NCBI GenBank assembly: GCA_905214925.1
Contig: CAJMOB010000012.1
Location: forward strand, 1-64,000
Source: Scybalomonas sp905214925
GTDB lineage: Bacteria > Bacillota > Clostridia > Lachnospirales > Lachnospiraceae
Direction of reading: 5' to 3'
DNA: 64,000 nucleotides
In this document: positions 1-8,808 of the stretch, piece after piece
Layout of the letters: each line of letters starts with the position of its first letter
Numbering within the stretch: position 1 is the first letter of the stretch
Translations under genes and position numbers: made by a program
The notes under the pieces: model-generated
Told to the model about the DNA's origin: nothing
Database searches by the model: none
What the model saw: only the letters and a program-made list of their open reading frames with translations

Positions 1-269
1 TTCTTCATTCTTTTAGTAGAAAAGGAACTCCTTATGATAATGCTTGTATCGAATCCTTTCATTCCATTCTAAAAAAGGAAGAAGTAAATCAAAATGAGTA
101 TTATGATTTTAAAACGGCAAAACGAGCGCTATTTGAATATATTGAATCTTGGTATAATCGCAAGAGAATTCATAGTGCAATCAATTATTTAACACCACAG
201 GCTGCACATAGTGCTGCCTAGTGGTGAAATAGTTAAACTTTTTGTGTCTATGATATTGACATAGATCCA
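1..269 (+). mobile_element. Right end of an IS3-family insertion sequence
   Basis: The window opens inside an IS3-family element. The transposase reading frame stops at 221. A likely terminal inverted repeat follows at about 244-269 (TGTCTATGATATTGACATAG then ATCCA), which resembles the TG...CA-ended termini of this family. The left end lies outside the window, so the exact outer boundary and target duplication cannot be checked here. Confidence 0.7.
3..221 (+). CDS. IS3-family transposase OrfB, C-terminal part
   Basis: This is the last 72 codons of an IS3/IS150-type DDE transposase, which cuts and joins DNA ends during transposition. Visible family signature: G-T-P-Y-D-N-A-C-I-E-S-F, whose Glu is the third acidic catalytic residue, then L-K-K-E-E, a W-Y-N-R-K-R-I-H block and the usual ending N-Y-L-T-P. 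The frame is open to the window edge, so whether the full gene is intact is unknown. An OrfA-like gene of the same kind of element lies far away at 22547-22924. Confidence 0.88.
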   Translation, partial: LHSFSRKGTPYDNACIESFHSILKKEEVNQNEYYDFKTAKRALFEYIESWYNRKRIHSAINYLTPQAAHSAA

Positions 270-635
270 AATTATTACATTACCCATACTGTTTTTATTA
301 TATGACAAAAATATATTATTCTATCAAACGATGTACTGATATAGTATCTATATCCAACCTTTTTTCTTTTTTTATTGTCTTTCACTCCATCCCTATACTA
401 TTCAGTTCCCTCTAATACTTTTTCTTTGATACTCAATCTATTTTTTCTGTCTGGTAGTATTTTCTTATCTCTACTTAGTTATAAGCTTTTCTAATACCTT
501 TTTATAAGCATGTATTTTCTCTTCTTTTAAACTTGCTTAATTTCTTTTTACTACTAATACATAATCTACTTTACACTAGCTGTTTTTTCCCCTATTGTAT
601 CAATAGCACCACATAAACTTTTATTTCAATTGCTT
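222..635. other. Gene-free AT-rich stretch
   Basis: Apart from the IS terminus at about 244-269, I see no reading frame with a ribosome binding site. Short Lys-rich stretches on the minus strand (around 480-620) are broken by many stops and could be decayed coding DNA, but no family is recognisable. Confidence 0.5.
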
Positions 636-1835
636 CTAACTATTTTTATATTCCTCTCTATACACTACATATTCAATCACATTAGTAAGAAATTTTAACA
701 TATCTTTGCTGTCCATATACAAAGACTTACTACAATCCAATGTTCCAAGGATAATATTCTTTCCTTTTACCAATTCCTGATTTCGTAACTGTATGTATTC
801 TAATAATGCTTTCTTTGACTTTCCCTTTCTAGTTATTAAAGCATTATGTATTATTGTGGATACTTTTCCATCAACAACAATACATTTATTCATATTAATT
901 TGTACTACCATTTCATCACGTTCACCATCATTTTTCATAATGATAAGCACACTTTTTCCATCCGATGTTCCATATTTAGGGTCGTCTATCATTTTTTGAG
1001 TTGTAATAATGGTAAAACCAATCAAAAATTCTTTTTTAGTTTCTTTATCTCTCAACCGTATTACTCTATATACTCCGGATCCAAATCCTCCACCTGATGC
1101 ATCATTATATTTTCTATACTGCTCTCCTAAATCATCAATCACTTCATATTTTTTTGATGGCAATTTTTTAAGTTTATGTGATGTGTCTAATAAACAATCA
1201 TCCAAATTAATAATCGTAGGAATCAACTCTTCCCTTGTATCCTCTCCTATTTTTTCATAGCTCCATTCATATTTTTTCAGTTTTTCAATATTATAATATT
1301 CTTCATAGGGCAACCGTTCAAACTCCTGTAAATCTTCTACTATAGAATAATTACCCTCTATCATATCCTGATATGTTAAAATTCCTTCTATAGCTTCATA
1401 GCTATCTTCTTTTTCATTATAACAATAATATTCCATTTCAATACCATTAGTCACAATAAAATAAGGTGATTCAATACAAAAAGCATATTCTGCTGCCTGT
1501 TCTTTTACTTGTTGAGCTATAACAGATATTCTTTCCTCCTTACACTCAACAACAGCTAATGGTTTCTCATTTCCATTATCGTCAATAGCTGTTATCAATA
1601 TATCAATTCTTCCATTTTTTTCCTTGACTCCATAATGGATAAGATGAGTTTCCACATGAATTACTTCTTTTGGAACTTTTAGTCCACGAACTAAAAACAA
1701 ACATGTTTTTTGTCTCACTTTTTCTTCTGGCGTTATACAAACAAATGTATTCCTAAATGGATCAAAATATCTTTTTCCAACTTTACATTCACAAATCTTA
1801 AGTTCAATCTGATCATATATTTCTTTTACGTACAT
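636..1835 (-). CDS. Type I restriction HsdR N-terminal-like nuclease protein
   Basis: A 399-residue protein with a PD-(D/E)XK nuclease core like the HsdR N-terminal domain family (HSDR_N_2). Candidate active-site residues are E62, D78 and the E97-C98-K99 motif (V-V-E-C-K-E), followed by Q-x4-Q-A-A-E-Y-A and Y-F-I-V-T-N-G, the usual continuation of this fold. There is no helicase domain, unlike true HsdR proteins of about 1000 residues. The C-terminal 200 residues are unassigned. It stands alone, facing left, with no methylase beside it, so it may be a solitary defence nuclease or an orphan. Family fold confident; biological role inferred. Confidence 0.75.
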   Translation of the reverse strand: MYVKEIYDQIELKICECKVGKRYFDPFRNTFVCITPEEKVRQKTCLFLVRGLKVPKEVIHVETHLIHYGVKEKNGRIDILITAIDDNGNEKPLAVVECKEERISVIAQQVKEQAAEYAFCIESPYFIVTNGIEMEYYCYNEKEDSYEAIEGILTYQDMIEGNYSIVEDLQEFERLPYEEYYNIEKLKKYEWSYEKIGEDTREELIPTIINLDDCLLDTSHKLKKLPSKKYEVIDDLGEQYRKYNDASGGGFGSGVYRVIRLRDKETKKEFLIGFTIITTQKMIDDPKYGTSDGKSVLIIMKNDGERDEMVVQINMNKCIVVDGKVSTIIHNALITRKGKSKKALLEYIQLRNQELVKGKNIILGTLDCSKSLYMDSKDMLKFLTNVIEYVVYREEYKNS

Positions 1836-2042
1836 AGAATCTTCCTCTTAAAAGTTGACAAACTATTCTTTAACTACTATCTTATTATATTATCATGTAT
1901 ATTTTTATTAAATTTTTGACCGACTATTTTTTTATCATAATAAAAAATACAAAAATATATGTTCTTTAATTTACTATGTCACATATATCTGATATTTTGC
2001 TCTTTATATTTTTGTTTTTGTAGAAATTCCTTAACAATAAAC

Positions 2043-2083
2043 AAAAAAGGCTAATACTATATAAATAATATATTAGCCTTTTT
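2043..2083. terminator. Bidirectional intrinsic terminator
   Basis: AAAAAAGGCTAATA pairs with TATTAGCCTTTTT across a short AT loop, with runs of T on both strands. It lies about 90 bases beyond the leftward 2170-2918 cluster. The rest of the 1836-2169 gap holds nothing else I can support. Confidence 0.7.
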
Positions 2084-2169
2084 CATATTCTCATATAAAT
2101 GCTAGCATATACTAATAAAAAAATTTAAACAAACTACATATAAACTTTCAAAAATTATTGAACTGTCGA

Positions 2170-2382
2170 TTACTTCCCATAACCACGTTCTTTTAATAAC
2201 AATGCACAAGCTACCTTTCTTTCATCACTACTTCTTTTATACTCCTGATATAGTCTTTTATCATCATATTTATCATACATTTCTTTATAACGCTGAATTC
2301 TTTCTGTTCGTTTTTTCACATCCTCAATTTGACTTTTTACTACTTCTCCTGCAAATTGCCCTAATTTATCCATAAATCCCAT
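2170..2382 (-). CDS. Small hypothetical protein, helical
   Basis: A 70-residue charged protein of unknown function, predicted helical (many K, E, R), preceded by AAAGGAG. Its first residues, M-G-F-M-D-K-L, resemble those of the HNH protein encoded just upstream (M-G-F-L-D-G-F), suggesting a shared N-terminal helix. It is the last gene of a three-gene leftward cluster, with one base between the two stop/start regions. No family recognised. Confidence 0.65.
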   Translation of the reverse strand: MGFMDKLGQFAGEVVKSQIEDVKKRTERIQRYKEMYDKYDDKRLYQEYKRSSDERKVACALLLKERGYGK

Positions 2383-2383
2383 T

Positions 2384-2776
2384 TTATCGCTTCTCCTTTG
2401 TTATTCTATTTAAAAACTTCAAATCTTCTTTATCTTGCATTCTTAGTTCTTTTTTACGTTTCCTTAAATCGGTTGCGGTATCCAAGGTATTTGCTGACTT
2501 AGAACGATTACAATGATAGCATAAAAGTTGTAAATTGTATCTTGAGTCATCCCCCCCTTTGCTCTTAGGCAAAATATGATCAACATCTATGTCTTTTTTT
2601 CTAAATTTCTTACCACATTTTGGACAAGTATACCAACCATTATTAGAATTTGAATTTATAAACGCTTTTGAACGATAATCAGAATCCATTTCGTAGAGAT
2701 CATGATAATCTTCTATAATTTCTCTATGCTCTTTATTATCCTTTATTCCCTTCATAAAACCATCAAGAAATCCCAT
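2384..2776 (-). CDS. HNH endonuclease
   Basis: A 130-residue HNH nuclease, which nicks or cuts DNA with a beta-beta-alpha metal fold. The core sits at about residues 50-95: zinc ligands C51-x2-C54 and C86-x2-C89, catalytic D66-H67 (V-D-H-I-L-P), then G-G-D-x4-N-L-Q-L-L-C and C-N-R-S-K. The N-terminal 45 residues form a separate charged segment that resembles the start of the neighbouring 70-residue protein. Ribosome site GAGGTAAAG precedes the ATG. Small HNH proteins of this type occur in prophages and defence islands; which applies here is unknown. Confidence 0.85.
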   Translation of the reverse strand: MGFLDGFMKGIKDNKEHREIIEDYHDLYEMDSDYRSKAFINSNSNNGWYTCPKCGKKFRKKDIDVDHILPKSKGGDDSRYNLQLLCYHCNRSKSANTLDTATDLRKRKKELRMQDKEDLKFLNRITKEKR

Positions 2777-2786
2777 ATTCTTTACC

Positions 2787-2918
2787 TCATTTCTTTTTCA
2801 CCCAAGAATGTAATCCATTTCTCCCACCACTACAAGCACGATTCCATTTTTCAGGAGGCTTTTCTCCTCTATTAGCAGTTTTACAACCACATTTTTTACA
2901 ATACCATTCTACAGCCAT
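2787..2918 (-). CDS. 43-residue Cys-rich putative zinc protein
   Basis: A short gene of 43 codons with a good ribosome site (AGAAAGGAG, 7 bases from ATG). The protein has C7, C10, C12 and C29 in a basic, Trp/Gly-containing context (K-K-C-G-C-K, then R-A-C-S-G-G-R), which suggests a small treble-clef or zinc-ribbon-like domain. It is the first gene of the leftward cluster leading to the HNH nuclease, ending 10 bases before the latter's start. Function unknown; real-gene status is supported by the ribosome site, spacing and Cys pattern. Confidence 0.7.
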   Translation of the reverse strand: MAVEWYCKKCGCKTANRGEKPPEKWNRACSGGRNGLHSWVKKK

Positions 2919-3139
2919 AAGCTTTCTCCTTTCTAATACAAGGAAATCACAAATAATATATAATTTGCATAAATATCTCCTATATTTTTATTATTTTTTA
3001 TTATATATCACTTTTTATTATTTCTCAAGTTTACTTTTGTTTTTTATGTTCGCTACGAATTACCTGCTACTATTTCAACTTTTAATTCTTTTTTCGTTAC
3101 AATTATAAATTAAATAAAAATGTGTAATTTTATTACATT

Positions 3140-3170
3140 TTGTATGCTTTGTGTCTCATATTGGTATAAT
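3140..3170 (+). promoter_or_regulatory. Promoter with extended -10 for the XRE regulator
   Basis: TGGTATAAT (TATAAT at 3165-3170 with an upstream TG) forms an extended -10. A weak TTGTAT lies about 19 bases upstream. It sits 30 bases before the ATG of the gene at 3202. Confidence 0.6.
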
Positions 3171-3201
3171 ATTGTCAATTTAATCGAAAGGAGAAATCAT
3201 A

Positions 3202-3663
3202 ATGGGGAAATCTGCTCTCAGCCTAAAATTACTAGATTTGAGACAACAACACAATTTAACTCAAAAACAGTTAAGTGAAGCACTTCATATTGGAAGAACT
3301 ACTTATTCTTATTATGAAAGTGGTACAAGAGTTCCTGATCTTGAGACTTTACTTTCTATTGCCAAATACTATCAAATCGGCGTTGATTCTCTTGTAAATG
3401 AAATAACATTTCCAAATATTGATACGTCTGATAAAACTTACTATACCCAAAATCCTAATGATGTTCGTATCTTACAGCACATTAAACAGAAAAAGATTGA
3501 TCCTAATTACATCCTTTCTTTTGATAAAGATGATATTGAATTTTTAATTAATTTTAAGAAGCTTGATCGTACAAACCAGAAAGAACTCAAATATTTATTG
3601 AACTATAAACTTAGAAAAAATCCTAATAAAGATAATGGCATAAAGAATGATAATGAAAAATAA
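3202..3663 (+). CDS. XRE-family transcriptional regulator
   Basis: A 153-residue DNA-binding protein. Residues about 7-62 form a Cro/C1-type helix-turn-helix (L-R-Q-Q-H-N-L-T-Q-K-Q-L-S-E-A-L, then I-G-R-T-T-Y-S-Y-Y-E-S-G-x-R-x-P-D). The C-terminal half is hydrophilic, with no peptidase motif. ATG is preceded by AAAGGAG. It is transcribed away from the HNH cluster, so it may regulate that divergent cluster, itself, or an adjacent mobile remnant. Family secure; target unknown. Confidence 0.85.
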   Translation: MGKSALSLKLLDLRQQHNLTQKQLSEALHIGRTTYSYYESGTRVPDLETLLSIAKYYQIGVDSLVNEITFPNIDTSDKTYYTQNPNDVRILQHIKQKKIDPNYILSFDKDDIEFLINFKKLDRTNQKELKYLLNYKLRKNPNKDNGIKNDNEK

Positions 3664-3682
3664 TGCTCTTCCACATAAAAAA

Positions 3683-3722
3683 GAAGAGGAAACTAGCATA
3701 AACCAGTTTCCCCTTCTTTTCT
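3683..3722 (+). terminator. Intrinsic terminator of the XRE regulator
   Basis: GAAGAGGAAACT (3683-3694) pairs with AGTTTCCCCTTC (3705-3716), followed by TTTTCTT, 20 bases after the regulator stop codon. Confidence 0.7.
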
Positions 3723-3782
3723 TATTGTACAGATGCCTAAAAACCATCTTCAAACACAAAGTATTTAATGAATATTTATACT

Positions 3783-6446
3783 TTATGATTGCAATACCCA
3801 TTCTTCATTTTCACCATACACAAATGTGCTATGATAATTTTCTTTTTTTACAAACCACCCTTTTCCAATTTCCATTTGTTCTTCATCACTGTTGATATTT
3901 AATGTGAGAATTCCTGTAACTCCCATTCTATTTTCTGGAATAATAACATAATCTGGACAAGCATAGTTCATTGTAACTTCTCCACAAATACTTACAGATA
4001 ACTCATTATTATAATTCCGAATTGTAATTCCTTTATTAACATCTCTATCTGTATACTCTGTTGTCCCAACAAATATAGCTGATGGTGACACAGGTAAATA
4101 CTTTCGTACAAAATAAGCTTGTCCTCCAACCATCAAAGTACTTCCCATTTCCGCCGAAATAGCAGCATTTTTTCCTAATACTTTTATATCAGAAACCACT
4201 AATTCCCCTAACTCATATTCAGCAGCATAACCTCTTACAATAACATTACAATCCACTGCTCCTTCTTCTGCACTTTCTGATATATATGCATGAGCATCTA
4301 CAATAAGAATAACTTCTCCATCTCCATTTCGTGAAAAATAGATTGCACTATGTTCATCATTCCATTCTGAAAATCTTATTAGAGAATTTTCATCAGAACC
4401 TACATATTTTTTATCTCCTACTGAAATACTTCCATCTTTTTTACATTTGAGACTATCATTTCTAATAGTTTCAATAGCTTCTAATGAATCAAAATGAATT
4501 TCTCCTCCAGACACAATATATACTTCACCACCTTCTTCTATCTTCATAGATGGTATTGTATTTTTCTCAATAGAAAAAGTCATCTTTTGAATAGTAATTG
4601 TTTCGATTTTCCCTTCATTATTGATAATTCCGCCTTCAGATACTGTAATATTTCCTTGTCCCTCAATTATCAATGTCTTATTTTCTGGAACAGTTAATGT
4701 CTTCCCATTTTCTATCAAAACAACATCAGAAAGTTTATATGTATCTTGTGCTTTATCTAATTCATTTTGCAATTCTTCTACTGTCATTGTTTCTTTTATT
4801 TCATTTACTTTTATTGTAACATCCTTTGCTGCTGATGTATCATAAGATACTGTAATTTTTCCTTCTCCACTATTTAATCCCATAATATTAAAAGTGAGAT
4901 TTCCTTTTTCATCTAATGCCAAATTGTCATAGCTAATGTTATCATTCACTTCAATTTTCACTTTATTTATATCAATTGCAGCACCTGAAATTATTGAATT
5001 ATTCTTTTTCAAAATAATCGTAGCTATCGCTTCTTCTCTTACTGATATTTCACTTATATTTAATGTAATATCTGAAACTTCATAAGTATCTTTTTTTCCG
5101 CTCTCCTCTGAATCGTTTGATCCACCAGTTGAGCTACCGCTAGAACCACCTCCACCAATACTACCAGCACCATTGTTTGTGCTATCGCCTACAGTATTTT
5201 CTTCATTCTTTATCTCTTGTCTTCCAGATGGTGTTGTAACTATGACTTTTTCTTCTGAGTGATTTTCTACGTTTACTTCTACATTTTCTTTTATTACCTT
5301 TACGTCACTGCCCTCTGAGCCCTTCTGTAAAAGAATATCTAGTTTTGTTTCAGTTTCTACGGACACTTTAACAGCAGAATCAAGTTTTGCACCCTCTGCT
5401 TCTTTTGCTACCTCAACTTTGATTCCTTCTTTTGTTACTCCATCTAATTTGATATTAGAAGGAGCACCTACAGAAATTTTTTCTACAGTTCCATTTGCAG
5501 TAACTGAAATATTATTTTCCTTTTTCACCTTTAATTCTTTTATAACACCTTCTACCTGAACGGTTGCAGTTGCACCTTTGGTCATAAAACTCATAGCATC
5601 AACGCTTCCTTCATTTCCTACAACTATTCTAGAGTCTTTTGCATAGACTCCAATGCGATTTCCCTTTGCGTTTTCATACCATGTGTTTGCTTTAATATTT
5701 TTAATCCTAATTGTTTTAAATACACCATTATTCGTAATATCTGCATTTGGGGCATCCACTACTAAATTAACTTTACTATAATTTCCAGTAGGAATTGTTA
5801 AATCGATATTACTCTTTGGGGCAATTGTAAGATCGGTAATTTTTTTATTCTTTAAAGCAGAATCTAACTGTACTTGTGTCACAACCTTCTTTGTTGTATT
5901 TACTTTTACTTTATATTGTGCAACATAGTTTTTCTTTGGTGATTTCACTTTACAACGAATGGTTGCTTCACCTGCATTTACTCCTGTCACAATACCTTTT
6001 TCGTTAACAGTTGCTACTTTTTTATTGTTGCTAGTCCATGTATATTTTGCATTTTTATATTTTTGAACACCTAAAGTGATTTTTTCCCCTGCTGTAATAT
6101 TTTTTACTTTTGTAACTTTTTTTAACTGAAGTACATGGATCTTAGCTACTAATTCCTTTGTGGTATTTCCTGTTTTCACACTACAGGTAATCGTTGCAAC
6201 ACCATTACTCTTCCCTGTTACAACACCTTTTTTATTGACAACTACTATTTTCTTATCACTACTGGTCCACATGTAAGTAGCTTTTTTCGGTTTGTTTTTT
6301 ACTGTAAGTGTCGTTTTATCACCTACCGCAATTGTTTTTGCTTTCACATTTAATTCTGGTTTTGCCGCCCCAGAAACTGGAACTAATGACGCTGTCATAG
6401 CACAAACAAGACCAAATGCAAGAACTTTTTTCCCATATTTTCTCAT
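3783..6446 (-). CDS. Secreted protein with two BIG2 Ig-like domains
   Basis: An 887-residue exported protein. The chosen ATG (6446) follows GGAGG at 6 bases and starts a signal peptide (M-R-K-Y-G-K-K, hydrophobic core to about residue 27, A-x-A region); an upstream in-frame ATG adds 15 residues and lacks a ribosome site. Residues about 30-190 hold two BIG2 repeats (the W-T-S-x-x-K-K and G-V/I-V-T-G pattern appears twice). A beta-helix-like middle follows, then a Gly/Ser linker near residues 430-460 and further Ig-like and adhesin-like modules. No LPXTG motif or C-terminal membrane anchor is visible. Likely a cell-surface or released adhesin; ligand unknown. Confidence 0.8.
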   Translation of the reverse strand: MRKYGKKVLAFGLVCAMTASLVPVSGAAKPELNVKAKTIAVGDKTTLTVKNKPKKATYMWTSSDKKIVVVNKKGVVTGKSNGVATITCSVKTGNTTKELVAKIHVLQLKKVTKVKNITAGEKITLGVQKYKNAKYTWTSNNKKVATVNEKGIVTGVNAGEATIRCKVKSPKKNYVAQYKVKVNTTKKVVTQVQLDSALKNKKITDLTIAPKSNIDLTIPTGNYSKVNLVVDAPNADITNNGVFKTIRIKNIKANTWYENAKGNRIGVYAKDSRIVVGNEGSVDAMSFMTKGATATVQVEGVIKELKVKKENNISVTANGTVEKISVGAPSNIKLDGVTKEGIKVEVAKEAEGAKLDSAVKVSVETETKLDILLQKGSEGSDVKVIKENVEVNVENHSEEKVIVTTPSGRQEIKNEENTVGDSTNNGAGSIGGGGSSGSSTGGSNDSEESGKKDTYEVSDITLNISEISVREEAIATIILKKNNSIISGAAIDINKVKIEVNDNISYDNLALDEKGNLTFNIMGLNSGEGKITVSYDTSAAKDVTIKVNEIKETMTVEELQNELDKAQDTYKLSDVVLIENGKTLTVPENKTLIIEGQGNITVSEGGIINNEGKIETITIQKMTFSIEKNTIPSMKIEEGGEVYIVSGGEIHFDSLEAIETIRNDSLKCKKDGSISVGDKKYVGSDENSLIRFSEWNDEHSAIYFSRNGDGEVILIVDAHAYISESAEEGAVDCNVIVRGYAAEYELGELVVSDIKVLGKNAAISAEMGSTLMVGGQAYFVRKYLPVSPSAIFVGTTEYTDRDVNKGITIRNYNNELSVSICGEVTMNYACPDYVIIPENRMGVTGILTLNINSDEEQMEIGKGWFVKKENYHSTFVYGENEEWVLQS

Positions 6447-6754
6447 ATGAGACCTCCTTTTATTGTAAATAGATTTATTTGTAAAATACACTAATCCTCA
6501 AATAGTTATATTTTACAAATAAGATTATATGTTATATTTTGTTACTTTTCAATCTTAATTTTATTCTAGTAATATATTTTCTTATAAATACTTTAATTAA
6601 TCAAAAAAGACATCTTATTTTATGTATATGAAGTCATATTAAATACCTTTTTCATGAATCGGTGTCCTATTTTTGTTATTTCAAATAAAATTTTATACCA
6701 ACTTAGCTTCAAATTTCCTTTTCTTTTCACTAAATCTTCCTTATTATAATGAAT

Positions 6755-8611
6755 TTAGTAAATTTTCCAGTATCCATGTCCACCCTTTCCAATAAATTGA
6801 ATGATTCCTTCTTTTCTTAGTTCGACAATACGATACCGTATAATAGGTAATGTGCGTTCCATTTTTTCGGCTAATTGTTTTGCTGTAATTGTTGGATTTG
6901 CTCTGATCTCTTCTACAATGCGTTTTCGGTCTCTTTCTCTTCCTTCTTCTGTATAAGGAGAATATGGGTATTCTATTTCTATATAATTTTCTTCCTCATA
7001 CTTATCCTTTAAATTCTCTGACATTACCATTCCTACTTCTTTTAAGTTGAATAACTCAACTGGACTAAAATAAATACGAAGTTTCTCAGGATATACGATA
7101 ATTTTTCCTATATCATCTATCATTTGGTATACCGTTGCTTTTTCCACTCCACCATTCTCTAAGCGTTGCTTCATCTTCTGAATCCTTTGTTCCAGCTGTA
7201 CCATAGCATACTGTTGTTCTTCTAATTCATTTTGTTTTCTTTTATTTTCCTGCTCTTTTTCTTCTAGCTCTTGATTTTTTCTCTTATACATTTCATCTGA
7301 AATAACAGAATCTAATAGCTTCTCTAGCAACTTATCTTTTTGACTTTGTATTTGCTTCTTTTCTTCTTCTAATTGTTTTTGCTTCTGTATTACATTATTT
7401 TCTCCTAAAGATTCCCTTAATAAAACAACTACCTTCTGAATCAATTCTTCTTGCTTTTCATAAGCAATCGTCTGATATTTCTTACTCATTTCTTGTAATA
7501 ATTGAAATAATATCTTTTGTTCAATATGGCAGTTATCACAACCATCGTTAAATTTTTTTTCTATCTTTCTTCTGCTATCCAAACATTCTTTTTCTCTCCT
7601 CCCATAGCTTAAGTAAGTACTACATTGCCATACTATCACCTTTTCCCCTGCTCTTCTTCGTGTTCTTTTATAATATGGTTTTCCACAAAGACCACAAACT
7701 AATTTTCCTGATAGCTGATATTGGCTTGCTTGACTTCCCTTTTTATAAGAACCATTTTGATGATTTCGTTCTGCTCTTAAATTCATTTGCTCATTTGCAC
7801 TTTCCCATAATTCTTCTGAAACAATTTGAGGAACAGCTCCCTTTTTTATAATCCACTCCTCTTTTGGATTCTTTATATTTCTTTTCGTCTCAAAATCATA
7901 ATGTACTTTATTCATAATCGCATCTCCCTTATATAAGGGGTTTCGAATAATTCTTCGTATGCTAGTAGAGCTTAATACATTCCCTTGCTTTGTTCTACTC
8001 CCTTGATTCATTAAAAATATTTCAATCGTCCTTGCCCCATACCCTAACGAACTATATTCAAATATCGTTTTTATAATTTCTGCTTCCTCTTCATCAATTG
8101 CTACCTCTCCATCCAATAATTTTTTATATCCTATGGTCTTAGAAGTTAAAATTACTTTTCCTCCATTTTTCTGTCGCTGTCTATGAGCATTATTTATTTT
8201 TTTACTCAACTCTCTGCTATAGTCTTCTGCTAAAATAGCTTTAATTCCTGTTATTAACGAATCATCTGTTGAATAAAATTTATGCTCAATGTAAATATAT
8301 AGCTTCTTTCCACCTTCGATCATTCTATCCAAGAACAAATACCAATCTTTTACATTTCTCATCAATCGATCTTGGCTCTTGATGACTACGATATCAAATT
8401 CATCTGTTTGAAGATTTTCAAAAAGGCGAACATACTCTGTTCGCCCTTTTGTTGATGTACCACTTTTTAGTTCTACATATTGATCTACCAAAATCCATCC
8501 GTTTGCTTCTACTGCTTGTTTTGCTTCTTCAATTTGTTTTGATAACGCATTTACTTGGGTTTCTTCTTCTGTACTACATCTACAGTAAATAACTGCTCTC
8601 TTTCTTTGCAT
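6755..8611 (-). CDS. Large serine recombinase (site-specific integrase)
   Basis: A 618-residue recombinase that would integrate and excise the element through a Ser-DNA intermediate. The N-terminal resolvase domain has nucleophile S13 in Y-C-R-C-S-T and the later S-Q-D-R-L-M-R motif. A recombinase domain follows, then a zinc beta-ribbon at about residues 305-370 (C-G-L-C-G-K and Q-C-S-T, with further Cys) and a long coiled coil at about 400-490. Unusually, the last 60 residues form a winged-helix-like extension (I-T-A-K-Q-L-A-E-K, I-I-R-Y-R-I-V-E-L). ATG lies 3 bases after the stop of the 35-residue gene, so the two are probably translationally coupled. Confidence 0.92.
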   Translation of the reverse strand: MQRKRAVIYCRCSTEEETQVNALSKQIEEAKQAVEANGWILVDQYVELKSGTSTKGRTEYVRLFENLQTDEFDIVVIKSQDRLMRNVKDWYLFLDRMIEGGKKLYIYIEHKFYSTDDSLITGIKAILAEDYSRELSKKINNAHRQRQKNGGKVILTSKTIGYKKLLDGEVAIDEEEAEIIKTIFEYSSLGYGARTIEIFLMNQGSRTKQGNVLSSTSIRRIIRNPLYKGDAIMNKVHYDFETKRNIKNPKEEWIIKKGAVPQIVSEELWESANEQMNLRAERNHQNGSYKKGSQASQYQLSGKLVCGLCGKPYYKRTRRRAGEKVIVWQCSTYLSYGRREKECLDSRRKIEKKFNDGCDNCHIEQKILFQLLQEMSKKYQTIAYEKQEELIQKVVVLLRESLGENNVIQKQKQLEEEKKQIQSQKDKLLEKLLDSVISDEMYKRKNQELEEKEQENKRKQNELEEQQYAMVQLEQRIQKMKQRLENGGVEKATVYQMIDDIGKIIVYPEKLRIYFSPVELFNLKEVGMVMSENLKDKYEEENYIEIEYPYSPYTEEGRERDRKRIVEEIRANPTITAKQLAEKMERTLPIIRYRIVELRKEGIIQFIGKGGHGYWKIY

Positions 8612-8614
8612 AAC

Positions 8615-8722
8615 CTATTTCTCCTTTAATCTATGTAATATTTGAGCCTGCTCTTTTTTGCTAATAAATTCTTCCTCATATAATAGTTTAATGATTGCCA
8701 TAATGCTCATTTTTTCTTGCAT
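8615..8722 (-). CDS. 35-residue protein upstream of recombinase
   Basis: A 35-codon gene with a perfect AGGAGGAAG ribosome site 7 bases before ATG. The helical, charged product (M-Q-E-K-M-S-I-M-A then L-L-Y-E-E-E-F-I-S) ends three bases before the recombinase start. It could be a small directionality or translational-coupling factor. No family recognised; the call rests on ribosome site and placement. Confidence 0.6.
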   Translation of the reverse strand: MQEKMSIMAIIKLLYEEEFISKKEQAQILHRLKEK

Positions 8723-8808
8723 TGTATCTTCCTCCTGTTTTCGTTCCATTTGATTCTTCTCACACTTTTTCTTCTATATAATATATGCTGTAAGAAGAAA
8801 TCATTTGA

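Noticed and set aside
4494..4845. Plus-strand frames within the surface protein gene
   Set aside because: They are shadows of the long minus-strand gene with no ribosome site and atypical composition.
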